Below the pieces are notes generated by a model that saw only the letters and a program-made list of their open reading frames with translations, had not been told where the DNA came from and made no database searches. Shown here one piece after another: positions 40,217 to 48,858 of a stretch of 51,653 bases of DNA; the first letter of the stretch is position 1, and every line of letters starts with the position of its first letter. Position numbers and translations under genes: made by a program. Source of the stretch: Ruminococcaceae bacterium UBA1767 (GTDB lineage: Bacteria > Bacillota > Clostridia > Oscillospirales > Acutalibacteraceae); the NCBI GenBank assembly GCA_002315505.1, contig DCGX01000049.1, forward strand, positions 1 to 51,653, given 5' to 3'.

Positions 40217-41068
40217 GTTTTTGAAACTCATATTTTCGATAGGCTTTCCCAATACCGTAATTTTCTGTCCTGTTGCAATTTCGTTTGCGTTTCGGACAAA
40301 ATCCTCGGGAGTAAGGTTTCTGCTTCGTATAATGCTTGACGGTGCAACGAATCCGACCTCGTACATCCACGGACCGCTGTAACCGACAGCCATAAGTGAC
40401 TTATAAAGCTGTGCCCAGTTAATTTCTCCTTCACCCGGGAGCCAGTGACGTTCATTCCAGAAATCATAGTCACTTATGTGAACGGTGGCAATTTTACTAC
40501 CAACCTTATGAATAAAATCGGGTATGTATTCACCTAAAAGATGGTTAGTGTCAAAGCAGACCTTTAAGCGGTCGTCGTCCTTTGTAAGCTCACAGATATC
40601 GTAGGAGCTTCTGCCCAGACAGGTTCTCGGTAAGTCTTCAACACAGATTACCGCATCGAATTTTTCCGCCTCATCGGCAAGCTCGCTCAGACTTATTTTT
40701 GAGTTGAGCAGACGGCTTCGTCTGTCACCGATTTCGATTGGCTCGGCACTCGGATGAATAACAATATGTCTGATACCGATATCACAGGCTTTTTTGATAA
40801 GAGTTTTCTGACGTTTTACACTGTTCTTTCTTATTTCCTTATCGTTGGATGAAATATCATTAGTGGCAAAAGGACCGAATGGAAGGTGATAGCTCCAAAG
40901 CTCAATACCGTATTTGTCAGCGAGCTTTTTAACCTTTTTATAGTCATAGTCGTCACAAAGCTCCCGTTTAAGACTTATTTCAATGCAACCAACACCTGCA
41001 TTGTGGCAGCTTTTCAAGAATTCCTCATCAATTTCGGGAACACAACAAGAAGATAATCCTATTTTCAT
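40214..41068 (-). CDS. Sugar phosphate isomerase/epimerase-like TIM barrel
   Basis: A 284-aa protein of the AP-endonuclease-2/xylose-isomerase-like superfamily. Metal ligands appear in order: E-I-S near residue 31, H-L-P near 61 and H-P-S near 108, C-V-E-D-L-P-R near 146, C-F-D-T-N-H near 174-179 and H-I-S-D-Y-D near 200. A terminal Glu lies in Y-E-V-G. Members isomerise or epimerise sugars, inositols or sugar acids. It is cytosolic and sits between secreted glycan enzymes, so it probably acts on a released monosaccharide. It has its own promoter at 41131-41159. Confidence 0.85.
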   Translation of the reverse strand: MKIGLSSCCVPEIDEEFLKSCHNAGVGCIEISLKRELCDDYDYKKVKKLADKYGIELWSYHLPFGPFATNDISSNDKEIRKNSVKRQKTLIKKACDIGIRHIVIHPSAEPIEIGDRRSRLLNSKISLSELADEAEKFDAVICVEDLPRTCLGRSSYDICELTKDDDRLKVCFDTNHLLGEYIPDFIHKVGSKIATVHISDYDFWNERHWLPGEGEINWAQLYKSLMAVGYSGPWMYEVGFVAPSSIIRSRNLTPEDFVRNANEIATGQKITVLGKPIENMSFKN

Positions 41069-41130
41069 ATATTTCGTTTCCTTTCAGTAAGTCTTCTTCA
41101 TCAATCATTCAAGGATGAATCAATACTGTT

Positions 41131-41159
41131 ATTATATTGATATAGACATAAAAAATCAA
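41131..41159 (-). promoter_or_regulatory. Promoter of the isomerase gene
   Basis: On the minus strand TTGATT (41159-41154), 17 bases, TATAAT (41136-41131). Confidence 0.7.
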
Positions 41160-41202
41160 GTACATTATAATAAAGCAAACAAATCTATTTGATGTATATT
41201 AT

Positions 41203-41231
41203 TTGACCTTTGCGTAAAAAGATGATATTAT
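41203..41231 (+). promoter_or_regulatory. Promoter of the PL8-type gene
   Basis: TTGACC (41203-41208), 17 bases, TATTAT (41226-41231). Confidence 0.65.
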
Positions 41232-41258
41232 TAAAAAGATAAAAGGAAGGTGTATACA

Positions 41259-43151
41259 ATGATATCTGCTTTCAAAAAAATAATCGATATGTTTCTTGTG
41301 ATTTGCATACTTTTCGGTACGTCTGTCATCGGTGGAGAAAGCAATGCTGATATTCTGAAAATCGGTGAAAATATTACGAATGGTTTGCTCACAGGCAATA
41401 TCGGAACTTTTTCATCTTCAGATATAAAAACGGCAGACGGAATAATTGCAAATATTGCGTTTGACGAAGATGGAGATTGTTACTTCACAGACGTGGATTA
41501 TCAGAATGCCGAGCGCTCCAACTGGATAACAACCCGCCATATTAATCGTGCGGAACGGCTTGCAATTTTGTATCGTCTTGAAGAAGATGAAGTAAAGAAA
41601 GAAGAATATAGGCAGTATGTGCTTGAATTGCTCGATTACTGGATAAAGAAGGATTATCAGAATCCAAACTGGTGGTATAATAAGCTCTCCAATCCTAACA
41701 CATTGGGCGAAATCGGAATTCTTATGAAGGATGATTTGTCAGACTCAAGGCTTCGTGGCTTGTCAGAGCTTGTCAGCAGGGGAAGCTTTACGGTAAACCT
41801 TCAGACAAAAGAGTACACAGGTGCAAATGCAACGGATGTTGCAATGTCTACAATTAAATTCGGAGTTCTTACAAATTCAAAAAGAGCTGTCAGCTCCGCA
41901 GTGAAAATTGTATCACGAGAGCTTGAATACTCCGATGACGAGGGAATAAGAAGAGACGCAACATTCTTTCAGCACGGACATCGTTTGTATATGGGAGGCT
42001 ATGGACTGGGATTTATCAGCGGAGTATATACTCTTTCAAAGCTCCTTGACGGCTCTTCCTTCGGATTTACGGAAGCTCAGCTTGAGCCGCTTGCCGCTTT
42101 TGTCTGTGATGGCCTTAAATATATGAGCTTCGGCAACACTCTTGACCCGACAACCGTCGGAAGGTCTTATTCACGTTATAAGAGCAGACCGCTTATCGGT
42201 GCGGCAAATTCACTCATAAATCTTTGTAAAATCGAACAAATGCCACGTAAGGATGAAATTCTCGCATTTGCGGATTCAATTAAGAACAACACTAAAAATG
42301 ATTATGGTGTAAAGCTCTTTACAGAGTCGAACTTCATCGTTATCAATAACAGTGATTTCTATTTCAGCTTTATGGGCGGAAATAGCGGATTATATTATTC
42401 TGAGGTTATCAACAGTGAAAATATTCTCGGATACAACTCTTCATTCCCTGGTGTCACAACAATATTAAATACGGGCGATGAACTGTATGATATTTCGCCT
42501 GTGTATGATTATTCATTCGTTGCAGGCACAACGGCTGTTTATGAAACGGATGAACAACTTAAGAATCATGGCGACTTTACCTATCGTGATGTTAAAGGAA
42601 AATTCGGCAGTGCAACGGCTGACGGCGTTGCGGTTGCGTTTGCAAAGTCGGAGCACGAGGGGATTGCTTCGACAATTACCTGCTTTGCTACCGATGAAGC
42701 CGCATTTTTGCTTGGTGCAGGCATAAGCGATTCTCAATCAAGACCGATGAATACTACTATTAATCAGTGTATGTATAAAGGTGAATTCTCAAATGACGGC
42801 ACAGAAGTTATTCACAATAATATCAAATATACCCGTCTTGATGGTGGAAAAATAATTGCTAAAGCAGAGCACGTTAACGGTAACTGGAAGAGAAATAATC
42901 TTTCTGTCGGCGACATTCCTGCCGAAGCTGACGTTTTCACCGCGTATTTTGAAAACAGCGGAAGCTATGCATACTCTGTAATGAACAAGAATACGAATGC
43001 AGAAATTGTAATTATTTCCAACACAGAGAAGCTGCAGGCTGTTGTATTACCTGACGGAAGAATTGCGGCGGCATTTATCGAAAAGGGCAGCTTTAATTAC
43101 AATGGCAAAACCTATTCCGAAAAAGCCGGAACGGTTAAAATATACGAATAA
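41259..43151 (+). CDS. Polysaccharide lyase family 8-like protein, secreted
   Basis: A 630-aa protein starting at the ATG at 41259 behind AAGGAAGG. It has a signal-type N-terminus (M-F-L-V-I-C-I-L-F-G-T-S). The alpha/alpha-toroid of PL8 enzymes is recognisable: N-W-W-Y-N-K-L-S-N-P near 140-150, then R-R-D-A-T-F-F-Q-H-G-H-R-L-Y-M-G-G-Y-G near 230-248, where H and Y are the catalytic pair, and R-S-Y-S-R-Y. A super-sandwich domain follows from about residue 350. PL8 lyases cleave uronic-acid-containing polymers (hyaluronan, chondroitin, xanthan, alginate-type) by beta-elimination. At 630 aa it is shorter than the 700-800 aa usual for the family. The neighbouring isomerase could process the unsaturated sugar. 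Confidence 0.8.
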   Translation: MISAFKKIIDMFLVICILFGTSVIGGESNADILKIGENITNGLLTGNIGTFSSSDIKTADGIIANIAFDEDGDCYFTDVDYQNAERSNWITTRHINRAERLAILYRLEEDEVKKEEYRQYVLELLDYWIKKDYQNPNWWYNKLSNPNTLGEIGILMKDDLSDSRLRGLSELVSRGSFTVNLQTKEYTGANATDVAMSTIKFGVLTNSKRAVSSAVKIVSRELEYSDDEGIRRDATFFQHGHRLYMGGYGLGFISGVYTLSKLLDGSSFGFTEAQLEPLAAFVCDGLKYMSFGNTLDPTTVGRSYSRYKSRPLIGAANSLINLCKIEQMPRKDEILAFADSIKNNTKNDYGVKLFTESNFIVINNSDFYFSFMGGNSGLYYSEVINSENILGYNSSFPGVTTILNTGDELYDISPVYDYSFVAGTTAVYETDEQLKNHGDFTYRDVKGKFGSATADGVAVAFAKSEHEGIASTITCFATDEAAFLLGAGISDSQSRPMNTTINQCMYKGEFSNDGTEVIHNNIKYTRLDGGKIIAKAEHVNGNWKRNNLSVGDIPAEADVFTAYFENSGSYAYSVMNKNTNAEIVIISNTEKLQAVVLPDGRIAAAFIEKGSFNYNGKTYSEKAGTVKIYE

Positions 43152-43156
43152 TATTA

Positions 43157-43198
43157 ATCACTATGTATTTCATATGGAATGCATAGTGATTTTACTTT
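43157..43198 (+). terminator. Terminator after the PL8-type gene
   Basis: ATCACTATG (43157-43165) pairs with CATAGTGAT (43182-43190), followed by TTTTACTTT. Confidence 0.75.
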
Positions 43199-43289
43199 AT
43201 AAATATACACAAAAAACCAAATAATATTTAACAAAAATGCATATATGTATAAAAAATTCAATAATGTTATGCGATATACAAATATTATG

Positions 43290-43318
43290 TTGACTTTTAT
43301 TGACTGATATTGTATAAT
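43290..43318 (+). promoter_or_regulatory. Promoter of the arginine operon
   Basis: TTGACT (43290-43295), 17 bases, TATAAT (43313-43318). Confidence 0.8.
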
Positions 43319-43324
43319 TATTCA
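43311..43324 (+). promoter_or_regulatory. Candidate ArgR box
   Basis: TGTATAATTATTCA differs at one base from the TGAAT-4-ATTCA arginine box and covers the -10 element, a position suited to repression by ArgR with arginine. No second tandem box is clear. Confidence 0.5.
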
Positions 43325-43352
43325 TAATTTATTGAATATGAAGGCGTGTTCT

Positions 43353-44276
43353 ATGAAAAAAGTATTTATTGACGGAAGTGCCGGAACGACCGGACTTCAG
43401 ATTTTTGACCGATTAAAAAACCGAACGGATATTGCTCTTATGCCTGTTGATGAAAGCAGACGAAAGGAGCTTCAATACCGAAAAGAGTGCATAAATAATG
43501 CCGATATAGTTTTTCTGTGTCTGCCCGATGCTGCGGCAGTTGAGTCGGTTTCGTTGGTTGAGAATCCGGATACCTGTATAATCGATACATCAACCGCTCA
43601 CAGAACAAATCCCGAATGGACATACGGCTTTCCCGAGATAACCGGTTTTGATAAAATTGCGGTTTCAAAGAAAATTGCAAATCCGGGATGTCACGCGACC
43701 GGCTTTATCAGTGTTGTTTATCCGCTTGTAAAATGCGGAATAATAAATAGTGATGCAGACCTCAGCTGTTTCTCCTTGACAGGTTACTCGGGTGGCGGAA
43801 AGAAAATGATTGCAGAGTATGAGGACGCAGAGGCTGACAAAGCTTTGACGAGTGCGGGAATATACGGACTTGCTCAGAATCATAAGCATCTTCCCGAAAT
43901 GAAAACAATCTGCGGTCTTTCAAAGGAACCGGTCTTCTGCCCGATAGTTGATAATTATTACAAGGGAATGTCGACAACTATACCTTTGTTCGGTAACGGC
44001 TTTACACTTTCTCAGGTGCGTGAGGCATTTCAGGAATTTTATAAAGGACAGCAGTTTATAAATGTTTTGTCCGCAGAAGAAACCGATGCGTTATCAAAAA
44101 TATATTCAAATACAAAATCGGGTACGGACAGCCTTGATATTATTGTTACAGGTAACGATGAGCGAATGACAGTAACCGCCCTGTTCGATAATTTAGGAAA
44201 AGGTGCTTCCGGCTCGGCGATTGAGAATATGAACATTGTGATGGGAATAAATCCTGCTGCAAGTCTTGTTTTATAA
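43353..44276 (+). CDS. argC: N-acetyl-gamma-glutamyl-phosphate reductase, type 2
   Basis: A 307-aa enzyme that reduces N-acetylglutamyl phosphate to the semialdehyde with NADPH. The start at 43353 follows AAGGCG by six bases. The N-terminus K-K-V-F-I-D-G-S-A-G-T-T-G-L is the short type 2 Rossmann motif, in place of the G-x-x-G-Y-x-G of type 1. The catalytic cysteine is in N-P-G-C-H-A-T-G-F near residue 112, and D-T-S-T-A-H-R-T precedes it. It is the first gene of argC-argJ-argB-argD, behind a promoter with a candidate ArgR box, with argJ 12 bases downstream. Confidence 0.95.
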   Translation: MKKVFIDGSAGTTGLQIFDRLKNRTDIALMPVDESRRKELQYRKECINNADIVFLCLPDAAAVESVSLVENPDTCIIDTSTAHRTNPEWTYGFPEITGFDKIAVSKKIANPGCHATGFISVVYPLVKCGIINSDADLSCFSLTGYSGGGKKMIAEYEDAEADKALTSAGIYGLAQNHKHLPEMKTICGLSKEPVFCPIVDNYYKGMSTTIPLFGNGFTLSQVREAFQEFYKGQQFINVLSAEETDALSKIYSNTKSGTDSLDIIVTGNDERMTVTALFDNLGKGASGSAIENMNIVMGINPAASLVL

Positions 44277-44288
44277 GGAGGAACTCAT

Positions 44289-45512
44289 ATGAAAATGATT
44301 GACGGCGGTGTTTGTGCCGCAACAGGTTTTAAGGCCTCGGGAATCCACGTGGGCGTTAAAACACATAACACAGAGAAAAAGGATGTTGCACTTATTGTGT
44401 CGGAGGTACCGTGTGCCACATCAGCAGTATATACAAAAAATGCGGTTAAGGCCGCTCATATTCACGTTGATATAAAGCATCTTGCAGATGGTAAGGCACA
44501 GGCGGCTGTAATCAACAGCGGTAATGCAAATGCCTGTGCACCTAAAGGTGAGGAAAATGCAATAAAAATCTGTAACGCAGTTGCAAAATATGTCGGTTGT
44601 GCAACAGAGGATGTTGTTATTGCCTCGACAGGTGTTATCGGACAGGAGATAAAGGTTAAGGTTATTGAGGACGGAATGGAAGCTCTTTATATCAGCCTTT
44701 CAGCTTCTGCCGAGGGCAGTGACTATGCCGCAAAAGCAATTATGACAACTGATACAGTTAAGAAGGAGCTTGCAGTCGAAACAGTTATCGGTGGAAAAAC
44801 CGTTAAAATGGGCGGTATTGCAAAGGGCTCCGGTATGATTCATCCGAATATGGGTACAATGCTTTGCTTCCTTACAACAGACTGTGCAATTTCTCCCGAA
44901 ATGATTAAGGAGGCATTACTTGATACAGTAAAGGTCAGCTTTAACCGAATCAGTGTTGACGGTGATACATCAACAAATGATACCTGCTGTGTTCTTGCAA
45001 ATGGTATGGCAGGTAATGCGGAAATTACCGAAAAGAATGACGATTATTATGAATTTGTAAAGGCTCTCAAGGAGCTTGCAATTCAGCTTTCAATGAAAAT
45101 GGCATCCGACGGTGAGGGTGCAAAGCACTTGATTACCTGTACAGTCAAGGGTGCAAAGAGCGAGGAAAGTGCCGAGATTATTTCAAAGTCGGTTATTTCA
45201 TCAACACTCACAAAGGCGGCAATCTTCGGTGCAGATGCAAACTGGGGACGTGTTCTTTGTGCAATGGGATATTCGGGTGAGGACTTTAATCCCGACGGAG
45301 TTGATATTGCTTTTAAGAGTGATGCAGGTGAAATTTCTGTTTGCGAAAAGGGCAGAGGACTTGTATTTGACGAGGACCTTGCAAAGAAGATTCTCACAGA
45401 GCACGACATCATTATTGATGTAAAAATGTGCGAGGGTGACGGAGAATGCACATGCTGGGGCTGTGACATCACATACGATTACATCAAAATTAACGGAGAT
45501 TACAGAACATGA
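44289..45512 (+). CDS. argJ: Glutamate N-acetyltransferase / ornithine acetyltransferase
   Basis: A 407-aa enzyme that moves the acetyl group from N-acetylornithine to glutamate, closing the acetyl cycle. It has the substrate motif S-G-N-A-N-A-C near residue 76. The autocleavage site is G-M-I-H-P-N-M-G-T-M-L near residue 180, where Thr becomes the N-terminal nucleophile of the beta chain. The usual residue before that Thr is Ala; here it is Gly. A D-G-D-T-S-T-N-D motif follows. AAGGAGGAAC precedes the ATG. The stop overlaps the argB start (ATGATGA). Whether it also uses acetyl-CoA cannot be told. Confidence 0.95.
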   Translation: MKMIDGGVCAATGFKASGIHVGVKTHNTEKKDVALIVSEVPCATSAVYTKNAVKAAHIHVDIKHLADGKAQAAVINSGNANACAPKGEENAIKICNAVAKYVGCATEDVVIASTGVIGQEIKVKVIEDGMEALYISLSASAEGSDYAAKAIMTTDTVKKELAVETVIGGKTVKMGGIAKGSGMIHPNMGTMLCFLTTDCAISPEMIKEALLDTVKVSFNRISVDGDTSTNDTCCVLANGMAGNAEITEKNDDYYEFVKALKELAIQLSMKMASDGEGAKHLITCTVKGAKSEESAEIISKSVISSTLTKAAIFGADANWGRVLCAMGYSGEDFNPDGVDIAFKSDAGEISVCEKGRGLVFDEDLAKKILTEHDIIIDVKMCEGDGECTCWGCDITYDYIKINGDYRT

Positions 45513-46387
45513 TGAACGAACTTTTTTCAAACGAGGAGAGGGCTGAGGTCTTAACCCAGGCTCTTCCGTATATCCGTAAATACAGCGGTAAAACAATCGT
45601 TGTGAAATACGGCGGAAATGCAATGATAAACGAAGACCTCAAACAGCAGGTTATGGAGGATATCGTGCTTCTATGGCTTATCGGAATCAAGGTTGTTCTT
45701 GTTCACGGCGGTGGTCCCGAAATCAGCGAGATGATGGCAAAGCTCGGCAAAAAAGCAGAGTTTGTTGACGGACTTCGTGTGACAGACAGAGAAACCGTTG
45801 ATATTGTTCAAATGGTGCTTGCAGGTAAAATAAACAAGACTCTTGTATCACTTCTCGAGTGTAAGGGTGGTAATGCAATAGGACTTTCGGGCGCTGACGG
45901 CAGACTCATTCAGGCAAAGATGAAGAATGAAAAGCTCGGCTATGTCGGCTCAATTACTGATATCAATATTCAGCCTGTGACGGATTTGCTTGACAACGGC
46001 TATATTCCTGTTATTTCAACTGTCGGCTGTGACGCAGATGGTAACGCATACAACATCAACGGTGACACGGCGGCGGCAAGAATTGCAGGAGCACTCAAGG
46101 CAGAGCGTCTTATTCTTATGACCGATATTGCAGGTGTGCTTAAGGATGCAAATGACCCGAAATCACTCATAGCACAGCTTACTGTGGATGAGGCTAACGA
46201 CCTCAAGGAAAAGAATATAATTTCGGGCGGTATGATTCCGAAAATCGAATGCTGTGTTGAGGCTCTCAATCAAGGTGTAAAAAAGGTTATTATTATGGAC
46301 GGCAGAGTGCCGCATTCAATTCTTATGGAGCTTCTGACCGATGAAGGTGCAGGAACAATGCTTGTAGGAGGCAATGAAAATGAGTGA
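45509..46387 (+). CDS. argB: Acetylglutamate kinase
   Basis: A 292-aa amino-acid kinase that phosphorylates N-acetylglutamate. Conserved parts are V-V-K-Y-G-G-N-A-M near residue 31-39, V-L-V-H-G-G-G-P-E-I near 66-75, R-V-T-D near 90 and the G-M-I-P-K-I-E-C-C segment near 245. The N-terminal helix (A-E-V-L-T-Q-A-L-P-Y-I-R-K-Y) is the type present in arginine-inhibited hexameric kinases, so feedback control is likely. The start overlaps argJ by four bases and the end overlaps argD by eight. Confidence 0.95.
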   Translation: MMNELFSNEERAEVLTQALPYIRKYSGKTIVVKYGGNAMINEDLKQQVMEDIVLLWLIGIKVVLVHGGGPEISEMMAKLGKKAEFVDGLRVTDRETVDIVQMVLAGKINKTLVSLLECKGGNAIGLSGADGRLIQAKMKNEKLGYVGSITDINIQPVTDLLDNGYIPVISTVGCDADGNAYNINGDTAAARIAGALKAERLILMTDIAGVLKDANDPKSLIAQLTVDEANDLKEKNIISGGMIPKIECCVEALNQGVKKVIIMDGRVPHSILMELLTDEGAGTMLVGGNENE

Positions 46388-47546
46388 GCTTAAAACAAAG
46401 GACGCAACCTATGTTGCGAATACATATGCAAGATTTCCCGTTGAGCTTGTCAGCGGAAAGGGTTCGGTTTTCAAGGATGAAAATGATAAGGAATATATCG
46501 ACCTTGGAAGCGGAATAGGTGTAACTGCCTTCGGCATCGGAGATGACGAGTGGAAGTCAGCTGTTGTTGCACAACTCGACAAATTACAGCATACCTCCAA
46601 CCTTTATTTTACAGAGCCTTGTGCTGAGCTTGCAAGGATTATCTGTGAAAAAACAGGTATGAAGAAGGTTTTCTTCGGTAATTCGGGTGCTGAAGCTAAT
46701 GAATGTGCAATCAAGGTTGCAAGGAAATATGCCGCAGAGAAAAAGGGTGAGGATTATTATACAATCGTTACTCTTGTAAACAGCTTCCACGGCAGAACAA
46801 TCACAACTCTTGCCGCAACGGGACAGGACCACTATCACGAGCTTTTTCAGCCGCTTACACAGGGCTTTGTTCATGCACAGGCAAATAACTTTGAGGACAT
46901 CAAAGAAAAGGCTCTTTCAAATAAAACAGCCGCAATTATGATGGAATGCATTCAGGGCGAGGGCGGAGTTATTCCGCTTGAGGCTGAATTTGTAAAGCAG
47001 GTTGCTGAATTCGCAAAGGAAAATGACATTCTTCTTATTATCGACGAGGTTCAGACAGGTAACGGCAGAACGGGTAAAGTATATTCATATATGAATTTCG
47101 GCATCACACCCGATATTGTTTCAACAGCAAAGGGAATCGGTGGCGGTCTTCCGCTCGGAGCCTGCATTCTCGGTGAAAAGGTACAGGATGTTTACAAGCC
47201 AGGTGACCACGGCTCAACATTCGGCGGAAATCCTGTTTGCTGTGCAGGTGCAATCAGCATTATGAACAGACTTACAGACGAATTCCTTGATGAGGTTAAT
47301 CTGAAGAGCAAATTCATTTTTGACAGCTTCGCTGATTTTGACGGAGTTGAAAATGTAACAGGTATGGGTCTTATGATTGGTATTAAAACAACCAAGCCTG
47401 CAAAGGAAGTTGTTCTCAGATGTATGGAAAAGGGTGTTCTTTGTCTGACGGCAAAGGATAAGATAAGACTTCTTCCTGCATTGAACATCCCGATGGAAAC
47501 ATTGGCAAAGGCAGTTGAAATTATCAAGGAAGCTATTTCTGAATAA
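46380..47546 (+). CDS. argD: Acetylornithine aminotransferase
   Basis: A 388-aa PLP enzyme (class III aminotransferase) that converts N-acetylglutamate semialdehyde to N-acetylornithine. I choose the ATG at 46380 because it is eight bases after GGAGG; the ATG at 46374 is too close. Motifs are G-N-S-G-A-E-A-N-E near 97, H-G-R-T-I-T near 133, the D-E-V-Q-T-G-N-G-R-T-G segment with the PLP-binding Asp near 220, and the Schiff-base Lys in S-T-A-K-G-I-G-G-G near 250. It is the last gene of the cluster, followed by a terminator. argF, argG and argH are not in the window. Confidence 0.95.
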   Translation: MSELKTKDATYVANTYARFPVELVSGKGSVFKDENDKEYIDLGSGIGVTAFGIGDDEWKSAVVAQLDKLQHTSNLYFTEPCAELARIICEKTGMKKVFFGNSGAEANECAIKVARKYAAEKKGEDYYTIVTLVNSFHGRTITTLAATGQDHYHELFQPLTQGFVHAQANNFEDIKEKALSNKTAAIMMECIQGEGGVIPLEAEFVKQVAEFAKENDILLIIDEVQTGNGRTGKVYSYMNFGITPDIVSTAKGIGGGLPLGACILGEKVQDVYKPGDHGSTFGGNPVCCAGAISIMNRLTDEFLDEVNLKSKFIFDSFADFDGVENVTGMGLMIGIKTTKPAKEVVLRCMEKGVLCLTAKDKIRLLPALNIPMETLAKAVEIIKEAISE

Positions 47547-47558
47547 AGTATAAAATAT

Positions 47559-47599
47559 AATCACCTCGCATTCCGTAAGGTTTGCAAGGTGATTTTTTT
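47559..47599 (+). terminator. Terminator of the arginine operon
   Basis: ATCACCTCGCA pairs with TGCAAGGTGAT with a small mismatch, followed by seven Ts. It abuts the stop of the convergent epimerase gene. Confidence 0.8.
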
Positions 47600-48470
47600 A
47601 CAGCTCAAATATTATTTTGTCAAGCTTTAATATCTCTTTTAAAAGTGAATTGTCCATCAATCCCGATTTTGCACGTACATCCTTGTAAAACAGATTTCCT
47701 TTTTCCTCGGGTAGCTTATTAATTAAGTCTGCGGACACTCCGAATTTTTTTGCAAATTCAATTCCGAGGTCATATTTCGTCATTTTATTATCCGAGCAGA
47801 CATTAACGGCAGGTGGCAGAGGATTTTCTGACTGCATCAATGCGACAAGCAACTCTGCCGTGTCCATATAAGACAAAGCGGAACGAAGATATCCGTCGAG
47901 CATATCAAGAGCCTGTCCGCTGAGCAGTTTTTCACGGCTGTTGTCATAAAAGCCTTTCTTTTTGCACGGGGTAGGTCCGACCATAAGAGGAAGTCTTGCG
48001 GCGGTGAAGCCGAAACGATTGACAATTTTTTCCGCAAGAGCCTTTTGCTTTCCGTATTCGCTTACCGGTTTTAACTCATCATTTTCCTTTGAAGGAATAT
48101 TGCCGATATTTTCACCGTAAACACAGTCGGTTGATGAATAAATCAGCCGCTCAATATTGTCAAAGCTCTCAAGAAAATTTTTCAGCGCATCTGCGTTTAT
48201 TTTTTTAGCTTCATCGGGAAATTCATAAACCTTGTCAATGTTGTGCATAGCTGCAAGATAGAAAACCTTCAGCTTTTCACCGATGGTATTTTCTTTAAGA
48301 TTTTTAATATTATCCTCATTCTGCACATCAAATTCTATGAATTCGACATCGCTTATTTCGGGAGCATCCTCAATATTTCTCATTGTTGCGAGAATTCTTT
48401 CATCTGTACTTTTTGATAAGACATCTGCGATACAGCTTCCTAAAAATCCGCAGCCGATTATAAGATACAT
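47598..48470 (-). CDS. NAD(P)-dependent sugar-nucleotide reductase/epimerase (RmlD-like SDR)
   Basis: A 290-aa extended SDR. The nucleotide-binding motif is unusual but clear at the very N-terminus (I-I-G-C-G-F-L-G). The catalytic Ser/Thr is in S-S-T-D-C-V-Y-G near residue 115 and Tyr/Lys in Y-G-K-Q-K near 139-143. It ends in a substrate-binding region similar to dTDP-4-dehydrorhamnose reductases and related 4-ketosugar reductases. It lies ten bases after the cupin gene in a three-gene operon of sugar-nucleotide enzymes. Confidence 0.85.
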   Translation of the reverse strand: MYLIIGCGFLGSCIADVLSKSTDERILATMRNIEDAPEISDVEFIEFDVQNEDNIKNLKENTIGEKLKVFYLAAMHNIDKVYEFPDEAKKINADALKNFLESFDNIERLIYSSTDCVYGENIGNIPSKENDELKPVSEYGKQKALAEKIVNRFGFTAARLPLMVGPTPCKKKGFYDNSREKLLSGQALDMLDGYLRSALSYMDTAELLVALMQSENPLPPAVNVCSDNKMTKYDLGIEFAKKFGVSADLINKLPEEKGNLFYKDVRAKSGLMDNSLLKEILKLDKIIFEL

Positions 48471-48480
48471 ACCTCACACC

Positions 48481-48858
48481 TCATTTTGTGAAAATATCCT
48501 TTGTACCGTCATTCTTTTCAATTCGTTTGTCATACATTACAACTAAATATGAATCGTCAAGATATTCGAAGGTGTGCATAATGTTTTTCTCAATCAAAAA
48601 CATATCGCCTGTCGAAAATTCAGCAGTTTCCGTGCTTTCACCACTCTGAGCGGTAACCTTGATTTTGCCCGAAATAATATAGAAATATTCGTTGCTTTCC
48701 TTATGATAATGCAGGTTGCCACGAACGGCATTTTTTCTGGTAAAGACGGCATTTGTCTGCTCGAATTTATCGTGCGTAATCTGTGTCAGTGTGCCTCTCT
48801 CGTCGTTAAAAACGAAATCGGGATGTAGTTTTTTTATAAGTGTCATTTTATCACACAT
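48481..48858 (-). CDS. Cupin, WxcM/FdtA-like sugar isomerase or epimerase
   Basis: A 125-aa single-domain cupin. Metal and substrate residues are in R-G-N-L-H-Y-H-K-E-S-N-E-Y-F-Y near 49-63, G-D-M-F-L-I near 86 and H-T-F near 95. Such proteins act on dTDP- or other NDP-hexoses as 3,4-ketoisomerases or 3-epimerases, or serve as part of such complexes. The ATG at 48858 overlaps the upstream epimerase stop by eight bases; a second ATG at 48846 is equally possible as no strong SD decides. The context is nucleotide-sugar modification. Confidence 0.78.
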   Translation of the reverse strand: MCDKMTLIKKLHPDFVFNDERGTLTQITHDKFEQTNAVFTRKNAVRGNLHYHKESNEYFYIISGKIKVTAQSGESTETAEFSTGDMFLIEKNIMHTFEYLDDSYLVVMYDKRIEKNDGTKDIFTK

